DNA of 64,000 nucleotides from Mesorhizobium sp. SOD10 (GTDB lineage Bacteria > Pseudomonadota > Alphaproteobacteria > Rhizobiales > Rhizobiaceae), in assembly GCA_000824805.1 (NCBI GenBank), contig CCNA01000022.1, positions 102,378-166,377 on the forward strand, given 5' to 3'. Below the pieces are notes generated by a model that was given only the letters and a program-made list of their open reading frames with translations, searched no databases and was not told the origin of the DNA. Position numbers and translations under genes: made by a program. Position 1 is the stretch's first letter. Every line of letters begins with the position of its first letter. Positions 16,309 through 26,240 of this stretch are shown here, one piece after another.

Positions 16309-16799
16309 GAAGCGTCCTTGCCACGTCCCTCGCCGCGTACCCGGCGCGAGACGCGATCAAGGACGGCGTTGACCAGCTTCGGCTCGTCTTCCTCGTAGAA
16401 CGCCTTGGCAATGTCGACATATTCGGAGACGATGACGGCGACCGGCACATCCTCGCGCTTCATCAGCTCATAGACACCGGCGCGCAGGATGGCGCGCAGG
16501 GTCGAATCCAGCCGCGACAACGGCCAGTCCTCGGTCAGCGCCTGGCGGATGACGGGATCGATGGTCTTCTGGTTCTCGACGACGCCGGTCAGGATGGCGC
16601 GGAACCATTGCGCGTCCGCCTCGCGATAGAGCGCGCCATCGACTTCCTTGCCGAGACGGAAGGCTTCGTATTCGGCCGTGATCTCGAAGACGCCGCTGCC
16701 GGCTACGTCCATCTGATAGAGCGCCTGGACGGCGGCAAGTCGGGCGGCCCCACGTTTGTTGGCGTGGCGCACCGCTCCGGTCGAGGCAGGCTCGGTCAC
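16305..16799 (-). CDS. nusB: Transcription antitermination factor NusB
   Basis: A 164-aa all-helical RNA-binding protein that joins NusE/S10 on boxA of rRNA leaders. ARLAAVQALYQMDVAGSG at the N-terminus and LDSTLRAILRAGVYEL are characteristic, as is VSEYVDIAKAFYEEDEPKLV. The start is GTG at 16799, which overlaps the ribH stop (GTGA); upstream extension would run inside ribH. The pairing ribH-nusB is widely conserved in Proteobacteria. Confidence 0.95.
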   Translation of the reverse strand: MTEPASTGAVRHANKRGAARLAAVQALYQMDVAGSGVFEITAEYEAFRLGKEVDGALYREADAQWFRAILTGVVENQKTIDPVIRQALTEDWPLSRLDSTLRAILRAGVYELMKREDVPVAVIVSEYVDIAKAFYEEDEPKLVNAVLDRVSRRVRGEGRGKDAS

Positions 16800-17290
16800 G
16801 ATCGGGCTCCGAATTTCTCTTTGAGCGCGATCATGGTCAGCGCCGCGCGCGCGGCGAAGCCGCCCTTGTCGCCTTCCGCCTTTCGCGCGCGCGTCCATGC
16901 CTGCGCGTCGTTTTCTGTGGTCAGGATGCCGTTGCCGATCGCGATCGCCTCCTGCACCGAAAGGTCCATCAGCGCGCGGCTCGATTCATTGGCGACGATG
17001 TCGAAATGATAGGTGTCGCCGCGGATGATGGTGCCGAGCGCGACGAAGCCGTCATAATGCGTGCCGCCTTCGGCGGCGCCATCGAGCGCGAAGGTGATGA
17101 CGGCGGGTATTTCGAGCGAACCGGGAACCGTCACCACGTCATAGGTGGCGCCGACCTCATCGAGCGCGCCTGTCGCGCCTTCCAGAAGCGCGTCGGCAAG
17201 GTCATCGTGGAAGCGCGCTTCGACGATGAGCAGATGCGCTCTCGCCTTCGGGCGAATGAACGCTTTGCCGTGTTGGGATGTGCCAGCCAT
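16796..17290 (-). CDS. ribH: 6,7-dimethyl-8-ribityllumazine synthase
   Basis: A 164-aa lumazine synthase, the penultimate enzyme of riboflavin synthesis. LLIVEARFHDDLADALLEGA, VTVPGSLEIPAVI and GFVALGTIIRGDTYHFDIVA are conserved, with the catalytic His in the last motif. The ATG at 17290 has GGAGA at the right distance. It overlaps nusB and lies 139 nt downstream of an O-methyltransferase gene that separates it from ribE. Confidence 0.96.
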   Translation of the reverse strand: MAGTSQHGKAFIRPKARAHLLIVEARFHDDLADALLEGATGALDEVGATYDVVTVPGSLEIPAVITFALDGAAEGGTHYDGFVALGTIIRGDTYHFDIVANESSRALMDLSVQEAIAIGNGILTTENDAQAWTRARKAEGDKGGFAARAALTMIALKEKFGARS

Positions 17291-17428
17291 AAAAGTCTCC
17301 GGGGGTTGCCGGTGACTTAGGCCGAAGCCGGATTGATCGCAAGCACAAGATTGCCGAACCGACACCGCCGCCGCGTCTCTCGACGGGTCCGGGCCTCGCG
17401 CAGCACGATCGTTCAGCACTTTCTTTGG

Positions 17429-18418
17429 CTAGGCAGGCGCAGCCTCGAGGATCGAGATCGCTGCTCGGGTGCCGATCACCCGTTCGAGCCTCAGTCCCGC
17501 GCCCTCGAACAGCCTGGCGTATTGTGCCTCGGTCCGCTCAAGGCCGCCAGTGACCGCGAGCATGACCACGTCGATGGCCTTGATCTGATCCGGCTCGTCG
17601 CCCGGAGGCACGAGTGTTTCGGCCACGAGCACCCTGCCATGGGCTGGCATGGCCTCGCGGCAACGTCGCAGGATCAGCCCCGCACGTTCATCGTTCCAGT
17701 CGTGGATGACCTTCTTGATCACATAGATATCGCCAGCAGGGACATTCTTGAAGAAGTCGCCCGCGACGAAGTCGGTGCGCGGCAGATCGCCGCCCGCGCC
17801 CCGGCGCGCCGCCGCCACCCCGGACGGCAGATCGAGCAGAACGCCGCTCAAATGGGGATTGCGGGCGAGGATAGCCGAGAGAAGCTGCCCATGCCCGCCG
17901 CCGACATCGACGACCCGTGTGTATCGACTGAAATCATAGGCGTCGGCGACGGCCTCGTTGGTGCCTTGGCTCAACGCGACCATGGCGCGCTGAAACAGGG
18001 CGGCCTGCTCCGGGTGGGCCGAAAGCCAATCGAATCTCGGGCTTCCGAATACCTTGTCGAAAGCCGGCTTTCCGGTGCGGACGGAATGCAGAAGCTGCTC
18101 GAAGGCGAGATAAGCCTCGCTGTTGATCATGCGGATGAAATCGCGTGGCCCGGGCCGATCGGAACGAAGCGCCGCGCCGACCTCCGTCAAGGCAAAATGA
18201 CGAGGGCGATTTTCAGTGAAGACCCCCTCCGGTGCCAAAAACCGCATCACGCGGTAGAGCGGCTCCGCATCCGCCTTCGTGGCGGCAGCCAAGTCTTCAA
18301 CCGACTGCTCGCCGGAAACCAGAAGATCGGGAATGCCGAGTTCGATAATGACGCACAGCGCCTGCGACACCGCAAATCCGAAGCCGAGCTTCGCTGCTTG
18401 TTGCGATGGGCTGCTCAT
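17429..18418 (-). CDS. SAM-dependent O-methyltransferase (acetylserotonin/CrtF-like family)
   Basis: A 329-aa enzyme. The N-terminal 90 residues form a winged-helix dimerisation domain of plant-type O-methyltransferases (GIPDLLVSGEQSVEDLAAAT). The C-terminal Rossmann domain has VVDVGGGHGQLLSAIL (SAM binding), IYVIKKVIHDWNDE with the His usually acting as base, and VLVAETLVPPG. The ATG at 18418 has GGAGGGG upstream. It interrupts the ribE-ribH pair on the same strand. Substrates of related enzymes are hydroxylated aromatics, spheroidene-type carotenoids or N-acetylserotonin, and none can be chosen here. Confidence 0.85.
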   Translation of the reverse strand: MSSPSQQAAKLGFGFAVSQALCVIIELGIPDLLVSGEQSVEDLAAATKADAEPLYRVMRFLAPEGVFTENRPRHFALTEVGAALRSDRPGPRDFIRMINSEAYLAFEQLLHSVRTGKPAFDKVFGSPRFDWLSAHPEQAALFQRAMVALSQGTNEAVADAYDFSRYTRVVDVGGGHGQLLSAILARNPHLSGVLLDLPSGVAAARRGAGGDLPRTDFVAGDFFKNVPAGDIYVIKKVIHDWNDERAGLILRRCREAMPAHGRVLVAETLVPPGDEPDQIKAIDVVMLAVTGGLERTEAQYARLFEGAGLRLERVIGTRAAISILEAAPA

Positions 18419-18537
18419 GGCTTTCCCCTCCACCAGGGGAAAGCTTACGTGGGGTCTGGGCAGAAGTGAAGCGGGAAGCCGTTCTGAACGGCGCTGTCCT
18501 CACGACCTGATTTGGTCGTCGCCTCGCCGGACCGTGT

Positions 18538-19155
18538 TCAAAGCCCCTCTTTCGCCGCCTCCGCCAGGCGCGCTGCGTAGCGGGCCATGGTGTCGATCTC
18601 GATGTTGACGCGGTCGCCGGCCTGGCGCTCGCCCCAAGTGGTGACGCTCAGCGAGTGATGGATGAGAAGCACGTCGAAGCGGGTGCCTTCGACCTTGTTG
18701 ACGGTGAGAGAGGTGCCGTCGAGCGCGACCGATCCCTTAGGCGCGATGAATTTTGCCAGATGGCGCGGCGCTTCCAGCGTGAAGCGCACGGCATCGCCCT
18801 CCACTTTACGCTCGACGATCTCGGCGGTGCCGTCGACATGGCCGGAGACGATGTGACCGCCGAGCTCGTCGCCGATCTTCAGCGCGCGTTCGAGATTGAT
18901 CCGGGTCCCGGATTTCCAGCTCGAAGCGGTGGTCAGCCTCAGTGCTTCCTCCCAGGCCTCGACCTCGAACCAGCGCGCATTCGAGCCGTGTTCCGAGAGC
19001 GCCGTGACGGTGAGACAGACGCCGCCGCAGGAAATGGAAGCGCCGATCGCGATCGTCTCTGGATCATAGGCAGTGTCGATGCGCAGGCCGACGCCTTCGG
19101 CCAACGGCTTTACCGAAGCGACAGTGCCCACGTCCGTGACAATTCCGGTAAACAT
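18538..19155 (-). CDS. ribE: Riboflavin synthase alpha subunit
   Basis: A 205-aa trimeric enzyme that dismutates two lumazines to riboflavin. The two lumazine-binding repeats are visible: MFTGIVTDVGTVASV with SISCGGVCLTVTAL, and GGHIVSGHVDGTAEIVER with GTSLTVNKVEGTRFDVLL. The start MFTGIV is invariant in the family. It lies 61 nt downstream of ribD, the gap being filled by a palindromic repeat. Confidence 0.96.
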   Translation of the reverse strand: MFTGIVTDVGTVASVKPLAEGVGLRIDTAYDPETIAIGASISCGGVCLTVTALSEHGSNARWFEVEAWEEALRLTTASSWKSGTRINLERALKIGDELGGHIVSGHVDGTAEIVERKVEGDAVRFTLEAPRHLAKFIAPKGSVALDGTSLTVNKVEGTRFDVLLIHHSLSVTTWGERQAGDRVNIEIDTMARYAARLAEAAKEGL

Positions 19156-19175
19156 CAGGGAGTGTCTTTCGTTTT

Positions 19176-19224
19176 GACCATGATCTAATCCAACAACCGG
19201 TTCCCGCTTCTTGGGGTCATGGTC
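19176..19224. repeat. Palindromic intergenic repeat overlapping the ribD stop codon
   Basis: GACCATGA and TCATGGTC frame an interior with ACCGGTTCCCGCTT. The right arm contains the ribD stop (TCA on the plus strand at 19217-19219). It belongs to the palindrome superfamily also seen at 20854, 27518, 58340 and 63766, with a similar GCGG/GGTTT-like core. Confidence 0.7.
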
Positions 19225-20344
19225 TTACCCACTCGGCGTAACTGTCCTCGCCGAAGCGCATGTCGCGCAGTTTGCGAAATCCAGCCGGGATATGGTCGGC
19301 GTCGATGGGCGATGCAATACCGTCTTCGCCAATGGCGTCCGGACCTTGGAAAAGGACAATGCGGTCGACAAGGTCTTCCTTAAGGAAGGCCTTGGCCACC
19401 TTGGCGCCGCCCTCGACCAAGACGCTTGCCATGCCAAGTGCGGCAAGGTCTTCCAGCAATTCCGGCAAGGCCACTTCGCTCTGATATGTTTCGGTGCCGA
19501 TGAAGCGCACGCCTGCGCGCTCGAGGGCCGCGCGCCGATGTGGGTCGGCCTCCAGACAAGCGGCAACATAGAGCGGCACGCGGTCGACGCCGGAAACAAG
19601 CTTCGATGTTTCAGGCAGCCGGATCTGCCGATCGAGGATGATGCGCGCCGGCGAGCGGTTCTCCAGTCCCGGCAGGCGCACGGTCAGCGCCGGATCATCC
19701 TCCAGCACAGTGCCGATGCCGACCAGGATGGCGTCTGCCTCGGCGCGCATCAGATAAACATCGCGGCGCGCGATCTCGCCGGTGATGGCAACCTGGCCGG
19801 CGCCTTTGCGACCGATCTTGCCGTCGCTCGAAAGCGCAAGCTTCAGAGTTACTTCCGGGCGCTTCTTCAGAGAGCGAGTCAGATAGCCGGCCATCTGCTC
19901 GGCGGCCTCGGTGGCCAGCACCTTCTCAACCACCTCGACACCGGCGGCGCGCAGGATGGCGTAGCCCTTGCCGGAGACGCGCGGATCGGGATCGCTGGCC
20001 GCGCCAACGACGCGCGCGACACCGGCATTGACCAGCGCGTTGGCGCAAGGCGGCGTGCGGCCGTGATGGGCGCAAGGCTCCAGAGTAACGTAAGCTGTGG
20101 CACCACGCGCGAGGTCTCCGGCCTCGGCCAGCGCCTCGGTCTCGGCATGCGGGCGCCCGCCCACGGCCGTCACGCCAGTGCCGACGATCATCGGGCCGGC
20201 GCCGTCGTCGCGCACGATGATGGTGCCGACGGAGGGGTTGGTGGAGGTTCGGCCGGCATTGCGGCGCGACAGCCTGATAGCCGCGGCCATGAAACGGCGA
20301 TCAAGGGCCGCCTGCGCGGCCTCATCCAGTGGCGGTCCCACCAT
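19217..20344 (-). CDS. ribD: Bifunctional diaminohydroxyphosphoribosylaminopyrimidine deaminase / reductase
   Basis: A 375-aa fusion. The N-terminal deaminase has the zinc motif GGRPHAETEAL and LEPCAHHGRTPPC (His and two Cys ligands). The C-terminal NADPH reductase begins around residue 155 with RPEVTLKLALSSDGKIG and ends with VLVEGGAKVAKAFL. It performs steps two and three of riboflavin synthesis. It begins 2 nt after nrdR, so they are cotranscribed. The stop codon is embedded in a palindromic repeat. Confidence 0.96.
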   Translation of the reverse strand: MVGPPLDEAAQAALDRRFMAAAIRLSRRNAGRTSTNPSVGTIIVRDDGAGPMIVGTGVTAVGGRPHAETEALAEAGDLARGATAYVTLEPCAHHGRTPPCANALVNAGVARVVGAASDPDPRVSGKGYAILRAAGVEVVEKVLATEAAEQMAGYLTRSLKKRPEVTLKLALSSDGKIGRKGAGQVAITGEIARRDVYLMRAEADAILVGIGTVLEDDPALTVRLPGLENRSPARIILDRQIRLPETSKLVSGVDRVPLYVAACLEADPHRRAALERAGVRFIGTETYQSEVALPELLEDLAALGMASVLVEGGAKVAKAFLKEDLVDRIVLFQGPDAIGEDGIASPIDADHIPAGFRKLRDMRFGEDSYAEWVRP

Positions 20345-20346
20345 GA

Positions 20347-20826
20347 TCAGCCGGCGTCCTCTTCGCTCTTTTCCTCGTCGCCCTTCAATTCGCCCAAGAG
20401 CTCGTGAAAATCCCTGGCCTCGCGGAAATTGCGATAGACCGAGGCGAAGCGGACATAGGCGACGTCATCCAGCGATTTAAGGGCTTCCATGACCAGCCGG
20501 CCGACCTCGCCCGACGCAATTTCGGTCTCGCCGGAGCTTTCGAGCTGGCGCACGATGCCGGTGACGGCGCGGTCGATGCGCTCGGGGTCGACATTGCGCT
20601 TGCGCACGGCGATCTCGACGGAGCGCAGCAGCTTGTCGCGGTCGAAAGGCACCTTGCGGCCAGACTTCTTGATGACGACGAGGTCACGCAATTGGACGCG
20701 CTCGAAAGTGGTGAAGCGGCCGCCGCAATCGGGGCACACCCGCCGCCTGCGGATCGCCGCGCCGTCTTCGGCGGGACGCGAATCCTTCACCTGCGTATCT
20801 TCGGACTGGCAATAGGGACAGCGCAT
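20347..20826 (-). CDS. nrdR: Ribonucleotide reductase transcriptional repressor NrdR
   Basis: A 159-aa repressor. The zinc ribbon uses Cys3, Cys6, Cys31 and Cys34 (MRCPYC and VCPDCG), and an ATP-cone follows from about residue 49 (VIKKSGRKVPFDRDKLLRSV). It senses dATP/ATP and represses nrd operons. The open frame extends upstream, but MRCPYC at 20826 is the family start. It heads the ribD-ribE run, a linkage common in Proteobacteria. A palindromic repeat lies just upstream in the promoter area. Confidence 0.96.
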   Translation of the reverse strand: MRCPYCQSEDTQVKDSRPAEDGAAIRRRRVCPDCGGRFTTFERVQLRDLVVIKKSGRKVPFDRDKLLRSVEIAVRKRNVDPERIDRAVTGIVRQLESSGETEIASGEVGRLVMEALKSLDDVAYVRFASVYRNFREARDFHELLGELKGDEEKSEEDAG

Positions 20827-20853
20827 AGAGAGCCTTGGGTTTCGCGATTCAGG

Positions 20854-20894
20854 CATGATCCCGAAAAGTTGCAGACCTTTCGGAGAAGATCATG
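20854..20894. repeat. Palindromic intergenic repeat upstream of nrdR
   Basis: CATGATC ... GATCATG with inner CCGAAA ... TTTCGG arms. It sits 28-68 nt upstream of the nrdR start, so it is either in the 5-prime leader or the promoter. It is the same type as the element at the ribD stop. Confidence 0.7.
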
Positions 20895-21041
20895 TTTCAA
20901 AAACAAAATTTTAGAGTGAGAGGGCGATTCAAGGAAGCGTCATCTCACTCTGGTCGGCGATGGCTTAGAGCCTTTTATGCCTCAGAGATAGCGAGGCGGG
21001 AGCAAGATTGCCAGCACCCCTGCCCGCCGGCGGGGCAAGTG

Positions 21042-21620
21042 TCAGGGCGCGACGTCCTTGGTCGAAAAGCCGCAGGACGTGCCGAGATTGCGATAGGCCT
21101 TGGTGAAGCCGTCCATCGGAATGCTCGCGACGGTCTGCTTACCGAAGACTACATCGAGCGAGGTCACCTTGCGCATGGCGCGCAGCAAGGCAAGGCTGGT
21201 CTTGGCATCGTTGTCGACCATCCAACTGGGACGACCGCCTGCGGCCGCGTTGGAGCTTACGGTCGCGGCAACCTTCACGCCGGGGTCGCCGAAGGTCGCG
21301 GCGATCTTGTTGCCGGTCGGCAGCGTCTTGTTGTCGATAATGAACATGATGGCCGGATACGCGTCCGGCGGCAGCGCGTCGCCGGTCGAGATCGACAGGG
21401 TCAGGGAGCCCGCATTGCCGGTGCCGTCGAGGAAAGCCGTCGAGGCAGCGCAGGTCTTGTGCGCGTCCTGCCCGGTATCGAGCGTATCGATGATGGTGGT
21501 CCATTTGCCGAAGGTATTGGTGGCCGGCAAATCGGCGTTCGTCTGCTCCTGGGCGACCGCGCCGGAAGCAGACAGCGAGCCGAACAGGGCCAAGGCGGCA
21601 AGGCGGGAAGTGCGCATCAT
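21042..21620 (-). CDS. Secreted hypothetical protein, possibly IalB-like
   Basis: A 192-aa protein with a clear signal peptide (RTSRLAALALFGSLSASGAV, then AQE). The mature domain has PAIMFIIDNKTLPTGNKIAA, SLALLRAMRKVTSLDVVFG and IPMDGFTKAYRNLGTSCGF, plus two cysteines that could pair. The RAMRK ... GFTKAYRNL ending resembles invasion-associated locus B proteins, but the match is distant. GGAGA precedes tandem ATGs at 21620 and 21617. It is inserted between glyA and nrdR, which are adjacent in many relatives. Confidence 0.7.
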   Translation of the reverse strand: MMRTSRLAALALFGSLSASGAVAQEQTNADLPATNTFGKWTTIIDTLDTGQDAHKTCAASTAFLDGTGNAGSLTLSISTGDALPPDAYPAIMFIIDNKTLPTGNKIAATFGDPGVKVAATVSSNAAAGGRPSWMVDNDAKTSLALLRAMRKVTSLDVVFGKQTVASIPMDGFTKAYRNLGTSCGFSTKDVAP

Positions 21621-21727
21621 CAAGTCTCCAGTAAGCCGCGCCGCCGGATCGTAAGCGGCGCGAAGCGCAAGGATAAAAGATGACACGCGGCGCCCGGTCA
21701 ACCGAGGGCGGCCAGCCGGCGGAAGAA

Positions 21728-23041
<1,314 letters not shown>

Positions 23042-23167
23042 GGCTTGCTTTCCCTTGGGGCCGGAGGTCTGCGAGGTCGCCGCGCCATTAACACAGTTGT
23101 TTTCGGGCCGCCACGTTTGCGGCGCGAAATTTGCTGGCCGGTTTGCGCCAAGACGGCGCAGCCGGTT

Positions 23168-24808
23168 CTAATTCCGCGGCTCGCGGCCCCTGAGGACCGC
23201 TTCCGAGAAGGTGATCTCGGTGAACAGCTTGCGCGCCGTTTGGTCGTTGATGTCGCCGCGGCGAAGCATGGCCCGCAACTCGGCGCGCTCGGCCTCAATG
23301 CCGGCAAGCCTGAGCTCCATCTCGATCCGGCCGGATTCGCGGGCCTCGGCGCGCGCTTCGTCGGCGCCGTCGGAGAGCGAGATGCGGCGCCGGTAGATGG
23401 AGGCGACGCTCTCGGCGATTGCGAGCTTCATCTCAGCCCCCTCTCCTTCATTGCCGTCGCTGGCCAAGGCTTCGATCCTGGCGATGGCGGCATTGGCGGC
23501 GCCGACCCTGGCCCTGCGCTCTTCGGCGGCACCCGGATGCTCGCCCGGTTCTACGAGGCCACGCGCGACCGCCGGCAGGGCAAGGCTTGCAATCGCCAGC
23601 GAGCAGATGATGACGCCGGCAGCGAGGAAGATCACGAGGTCTCGGGCGGGAAAGGGCGAGCCATCCTGCAAGGTGAGCGGCAGGGACAGGATGCCGGCCA
23701 GTGTGACGGCGCCGCGCACGCCGGCGATCGAGCCGGCGAGCCTGACGCGGAAGCCGAAGGGTTCAGCCTTGCGCTTGCCAAGCCGCGCGGCAAGCACGGC
23801 GCTGATATCCCCGATCCAGATCCAGACGAAACGAAGACCAATGAGGCAGAGCGTGAGCAACAGCACGGTCAATGCCGGCTCAAACAGCCAATGCCGGGTG
23901 GTCAGCTCCGGCGGCACTTTGCGGATGATGTCGGGCAGTTGCAGGCCAAGCAGGATGAACAGCGAGCCGTTGAACATGAAAATCAGCATCGACCAGAGCG
24001 AGATCGTCTGGATACGCGCCGAGACCGCCATATGGCGGACGATGCCGGAGTAGCCGGTCAGAAGGCCGGCCGTGACCGCTGCGAGAATGCCCGACGCGTT
24101 CAAATGCTCGGCGAGCAGATAGGCGACGAAGGGCAGCAAGACCATGACCAGCACCTGCGCTTCGGCCGGCGTGCTGGTGATGCGGCTGAGGATCTGCAAA
24201 GACTTCGCGGCGATGAACAGCGCCGCGAGGCCGGCGAGGATACCGACCGCGACGGCAAAGACAAAACTCAGGGATGCCGCGGCTAGCGAAAAGCTGCCGG
24301 TCAGCGCCGCCGCGACGGCGAAACGGAACATCACTAGGCCGGAGGCGTCGTTGAGCAGCGACTCGCCTTCCAATATGTGCATCAGCCGCGCCGGGACGAC
24401 ATTGCGGTCGACGATCGAAGACACGGCGACCGCGTCGGTCGGCGACAGCACGGCGGCCAGAGCGAAGGCCACCACCAGCGGAATGCTCGGCACCAGCCAG
24501 TGCAACGCATGGCCGAAGCCGACGAGGGTGAAGAAGACGAGCCCGATGGCGAGGTCGAGGATCGGACCGCGCAGCGCCATCAGTTCACGCTTCGGCGCCG
24601 AAAAAGCGTCACCGAACAGAAGCGGCGGAATGAAGACCAGGAGAAAAAGCTCCGGATCCACTTCGATGTGAAGACCTCGCGCAGGCCAGGCAAGGGCGGC
24701 GCCGATGGCGATCTGCAGCACCGGCAGCGGCACGCGCACCAGCCGCACCAGCGCGCCCGAGACCGTCACGAAGGCGAGCACGACGAGGATGAAGACGGCG
24801 ACGTCCAT
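23168..24808 (-). CDS. CPA1-family Na+/H+ antiporter
   Basis: A 546-aa protein with about 12 helices in the first 400 residues. The ion-binding region is at FALAAVLSPTDAVAVSSIVD, followed by HILEGESLLNDASGLVMFRF, the family's two hallmark segments. The last 150 residues are soluble, charged and rich in Ala, Glu and Arg, probably a cytoplasmic coiled regulatory tail (NhaP/YjcE-like). It exchanges Na+ or K+ for protons at the inner membrane. It is monocistronic between glyA and the L,D-transpeptidase, with its own ATG at 24808. Confidence 0.9.
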   Translation of the reverse strand: MDVAVFILVVLAFVTVSGALVRLVRVPLPVLQIAIGAALAWPARGLHIEVDPELFLLVFIPPLLFGDAFSAPKRELMALRGPILDLAIGLVFFTLVGFGHALHWLVPSIPLVVAFALAAVLSPTDAVAVSSIVDRNVVPARLMHILEGESLLNDASGLVMFRFAVAAALTGSFSLAAASLSFVFAVAVGILAGLAALFIAAKSLQILSRITSTPAEAQVLVMVLLPFVAYLLAEHLNASGILAAVTAGLLTGYSGIVRHMAVSARIQTISLWSMLIFMFNGSLFILLGLQLPDIIRKVPPELTTRHWLFEPALTVLLLTLCLIGLRFVWIWIGDISAVLAARLGKRKAEPFGFRVRLAGSIAGVRGAVTLAGILSLPLTLQDGSPFPARDLVIFLAAGVIICSLAIASLALPAVARGLVEPGEHPGAAEERRARVGAANAAIARIEALASDGNEGEGAEMKLAIAESVASIYRRRISLSDGADEARAEARESGRIEMELRLAGIEAERAELRAMLRRGDINDQTARKLFTEITFSEAVLRGREPRN

Positions 24809-24931
24809 GGCGCGATTCCAGCTGCCCCGATTGCCGAGCTAAATCAATCCAACCATGCGCAATCGAACGCCCGCCGTCCAGCGCCGAGGCTGTCGTTCCG
24901 CTTGCCGGTAGCCGCGCGGCCGACCCTAAAC

Positions 24932-24960
24932 AAAAAGGCCGCTACGAGAGCGGCCTTTTT
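24932..24960. terminator. Bidirectional intrinsic terminator after ldtP
   Basis: AAAAAGGCCGCT and AGCGGCCTTTTT form a perfect 12-bp stem with a 5-nt loop and A/T tracts on both sides. It lies 18 nt past the stop of the minus-strand L,D-transpeptidase gene. Confidence 0.88.
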
Positions 24961-24977
24961 GGCTTAAGATTAGCTAC

Positions 24978-26240
24978 TTACAGCGCAGAGCTGATCTGCA
25001 GCTCGCTGGCGCCGTCGAGGCCGTAGATGTCGTCGCGGAACTGCACGACGCCAGGCGCGGTCGACCAGGCGGAGATATAAAGGAAGTGGACCGGCACCGG
25101 GTTGACGACCTGGATCGGCGTGTTCTCGCCGGTCTTGATCGCCGCCTCGAAATGCTGGCGGTCCCAGCCGGGCGTGTCGCGCAGGATCCAGGTGACGAGG
25201 TCGCGCACGTTCTGGACGCGCACGCAGCCGGAGGAATCGAAGCGCATCAGCTTGCCGAACAGGCTCTGCTGCGGCGTGTCGTGCATGTAGACGCCGTCCG
25301 GGCTCGGGAAGTTGATCTTGACCGAGGCCATGGCGTTGTTGCTGCCCGGATCCTGGCGGAAACGGTATTTCGCGGCATCGTCCGTCGACCAGTCGATGGT
25401 CATCGGATCGACCTCGCTGCCGTCCGGCGCGAACAGGCGGATATGGCTGTCCTTGAGGTAGTTCGGGTCCTTCCGCATCAGCGGAATGATGTCCTTGCGC
25501 ACGATCGAGACCGGCGCGTTCCAGTACGGGTTGACGATGATCTCGTTGATCTTCGAGTTCACGATCGGCGTCTGGCGGTCGATCTTGCCGACGATCGCCG
25601 TGTGGCGCAGCACGACGCGGTCGTTCTCGACCGCTTCGACCTGGGCGCCCGGAATGTCGACCAGCACATAGCGGTTGCCGAGCGTGCCGGCCTTTTCCTT
25701 CAGACGCTGCAGGTTGGTCTGCAACTGGCCGAGCCGGACCTGCGCCGACACGTTCATGGCGGCATAGGTGTATTTGCCCATGGCGCCGTCGGCCGGCAGG
25801 CCGTGGCGGAGCTGGAAGCGCTTGACCGCCGCGTCGACATAGGAATCGAAGGCCGTCGAAATGCCTGCGCTCTGCGGCAGGTCGCCCGAGACCATCAGGC
25901 GCTTGCGCAGCGGCACGACATCGGGATCGTCATCGCCGAGCTGCAGTTTCTTGGTTGCCGGAACCTGTTCCCAGCCGCCCTGGGAGACGATGTTCTGGTA
26001 CTGCGCCACCGCCTGCTCGGTGAAGGCCACCGTCTGCTGGCTGAAGATTGGCAGCGTCGAGGCGACCTTGTTGGTGTCGTTGGCGCGGGCATCGAACTGG
26101 TCGTCCCAATTGCCGCGGGTCGAGGATTTCAGGATATCCCCGATCACGTCCTGGGCGCTCGCATGGCCGGCGACGACGGCAGCGGCGAGCGCGGAGGCTC
26201 CGGTAAGGAAGAAACGGCGGCTGGTTCTCATGGCAGACAT
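24978..26240 (-). CDS. ldtP: L,D-transpeptidase with peptidoglycan-binding domain
   Basis: A 420-aa secreted enzyme. It begins with a twin-arginine-like signal (TSRRFFLTGASALAAAVVAG, then HASA). A PGB-type domain follows at about residues 95-165 (LQLGDDDPDVVPLRKRL). The YkuD catalytic domain carries the Cys nucleophile in DSSGCVRVQNVRDL. A start at 26231 (MRTSRR) is an alternative, as neither has a strong ribosome site. Such enzymes make 3-3 crosslinks or anchor outer-membrane proteins to peptidoglycan. The nearby LdtR-type regulator suggests control by that protein, known for ldtP of Liberibacter and rhizobia. Confidence 0.88.
   Translation of the reverse strand: MSAMRTSRRFFLTGASALAAAVVAGHASAQDVIGDILKSSTRGNWDDQFDARANDTNKVASTLPIFSQQTVAFTEQAVAQYQNIVSQGGWEQVPATKKLQLGDDDPDVVPLRKRLMVSGDLPQSAGISTAFDSYVDAAVKRFQLRHGLPADGAMGKYTYAAMNVSAQVRLGQLQTNLQRLKEKAGTLGNRYVLVDIPGAQVEAVENDRVVLRHTAIVGKIDRQTPIVNSKINEIIVNPYWNAPVSIVRKDIIPLMRKDPNYLKDSHIRLFAPDGSEVDPMTIDWSTDDAAKYRFRQDPGSNNAMASVKINFPSPDGVYMHDTPQQSLFGKLMRFDSSGCVRVQNVRDLVTWILRDTPGWDRQHFEAAIKTGENTPIQVVNPVPVHFLYISAWSTAPGVVQFRDDIYGLDGASELQISSAL

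Noticed and set aside
18538..20826. FMN riboswitch in the rib genes
   Set aside because: The long conserved RFN element with its paired junctions was looked for upstream of nrdR, ribD, ribE and ribH. Only short palindromic repeats are present.
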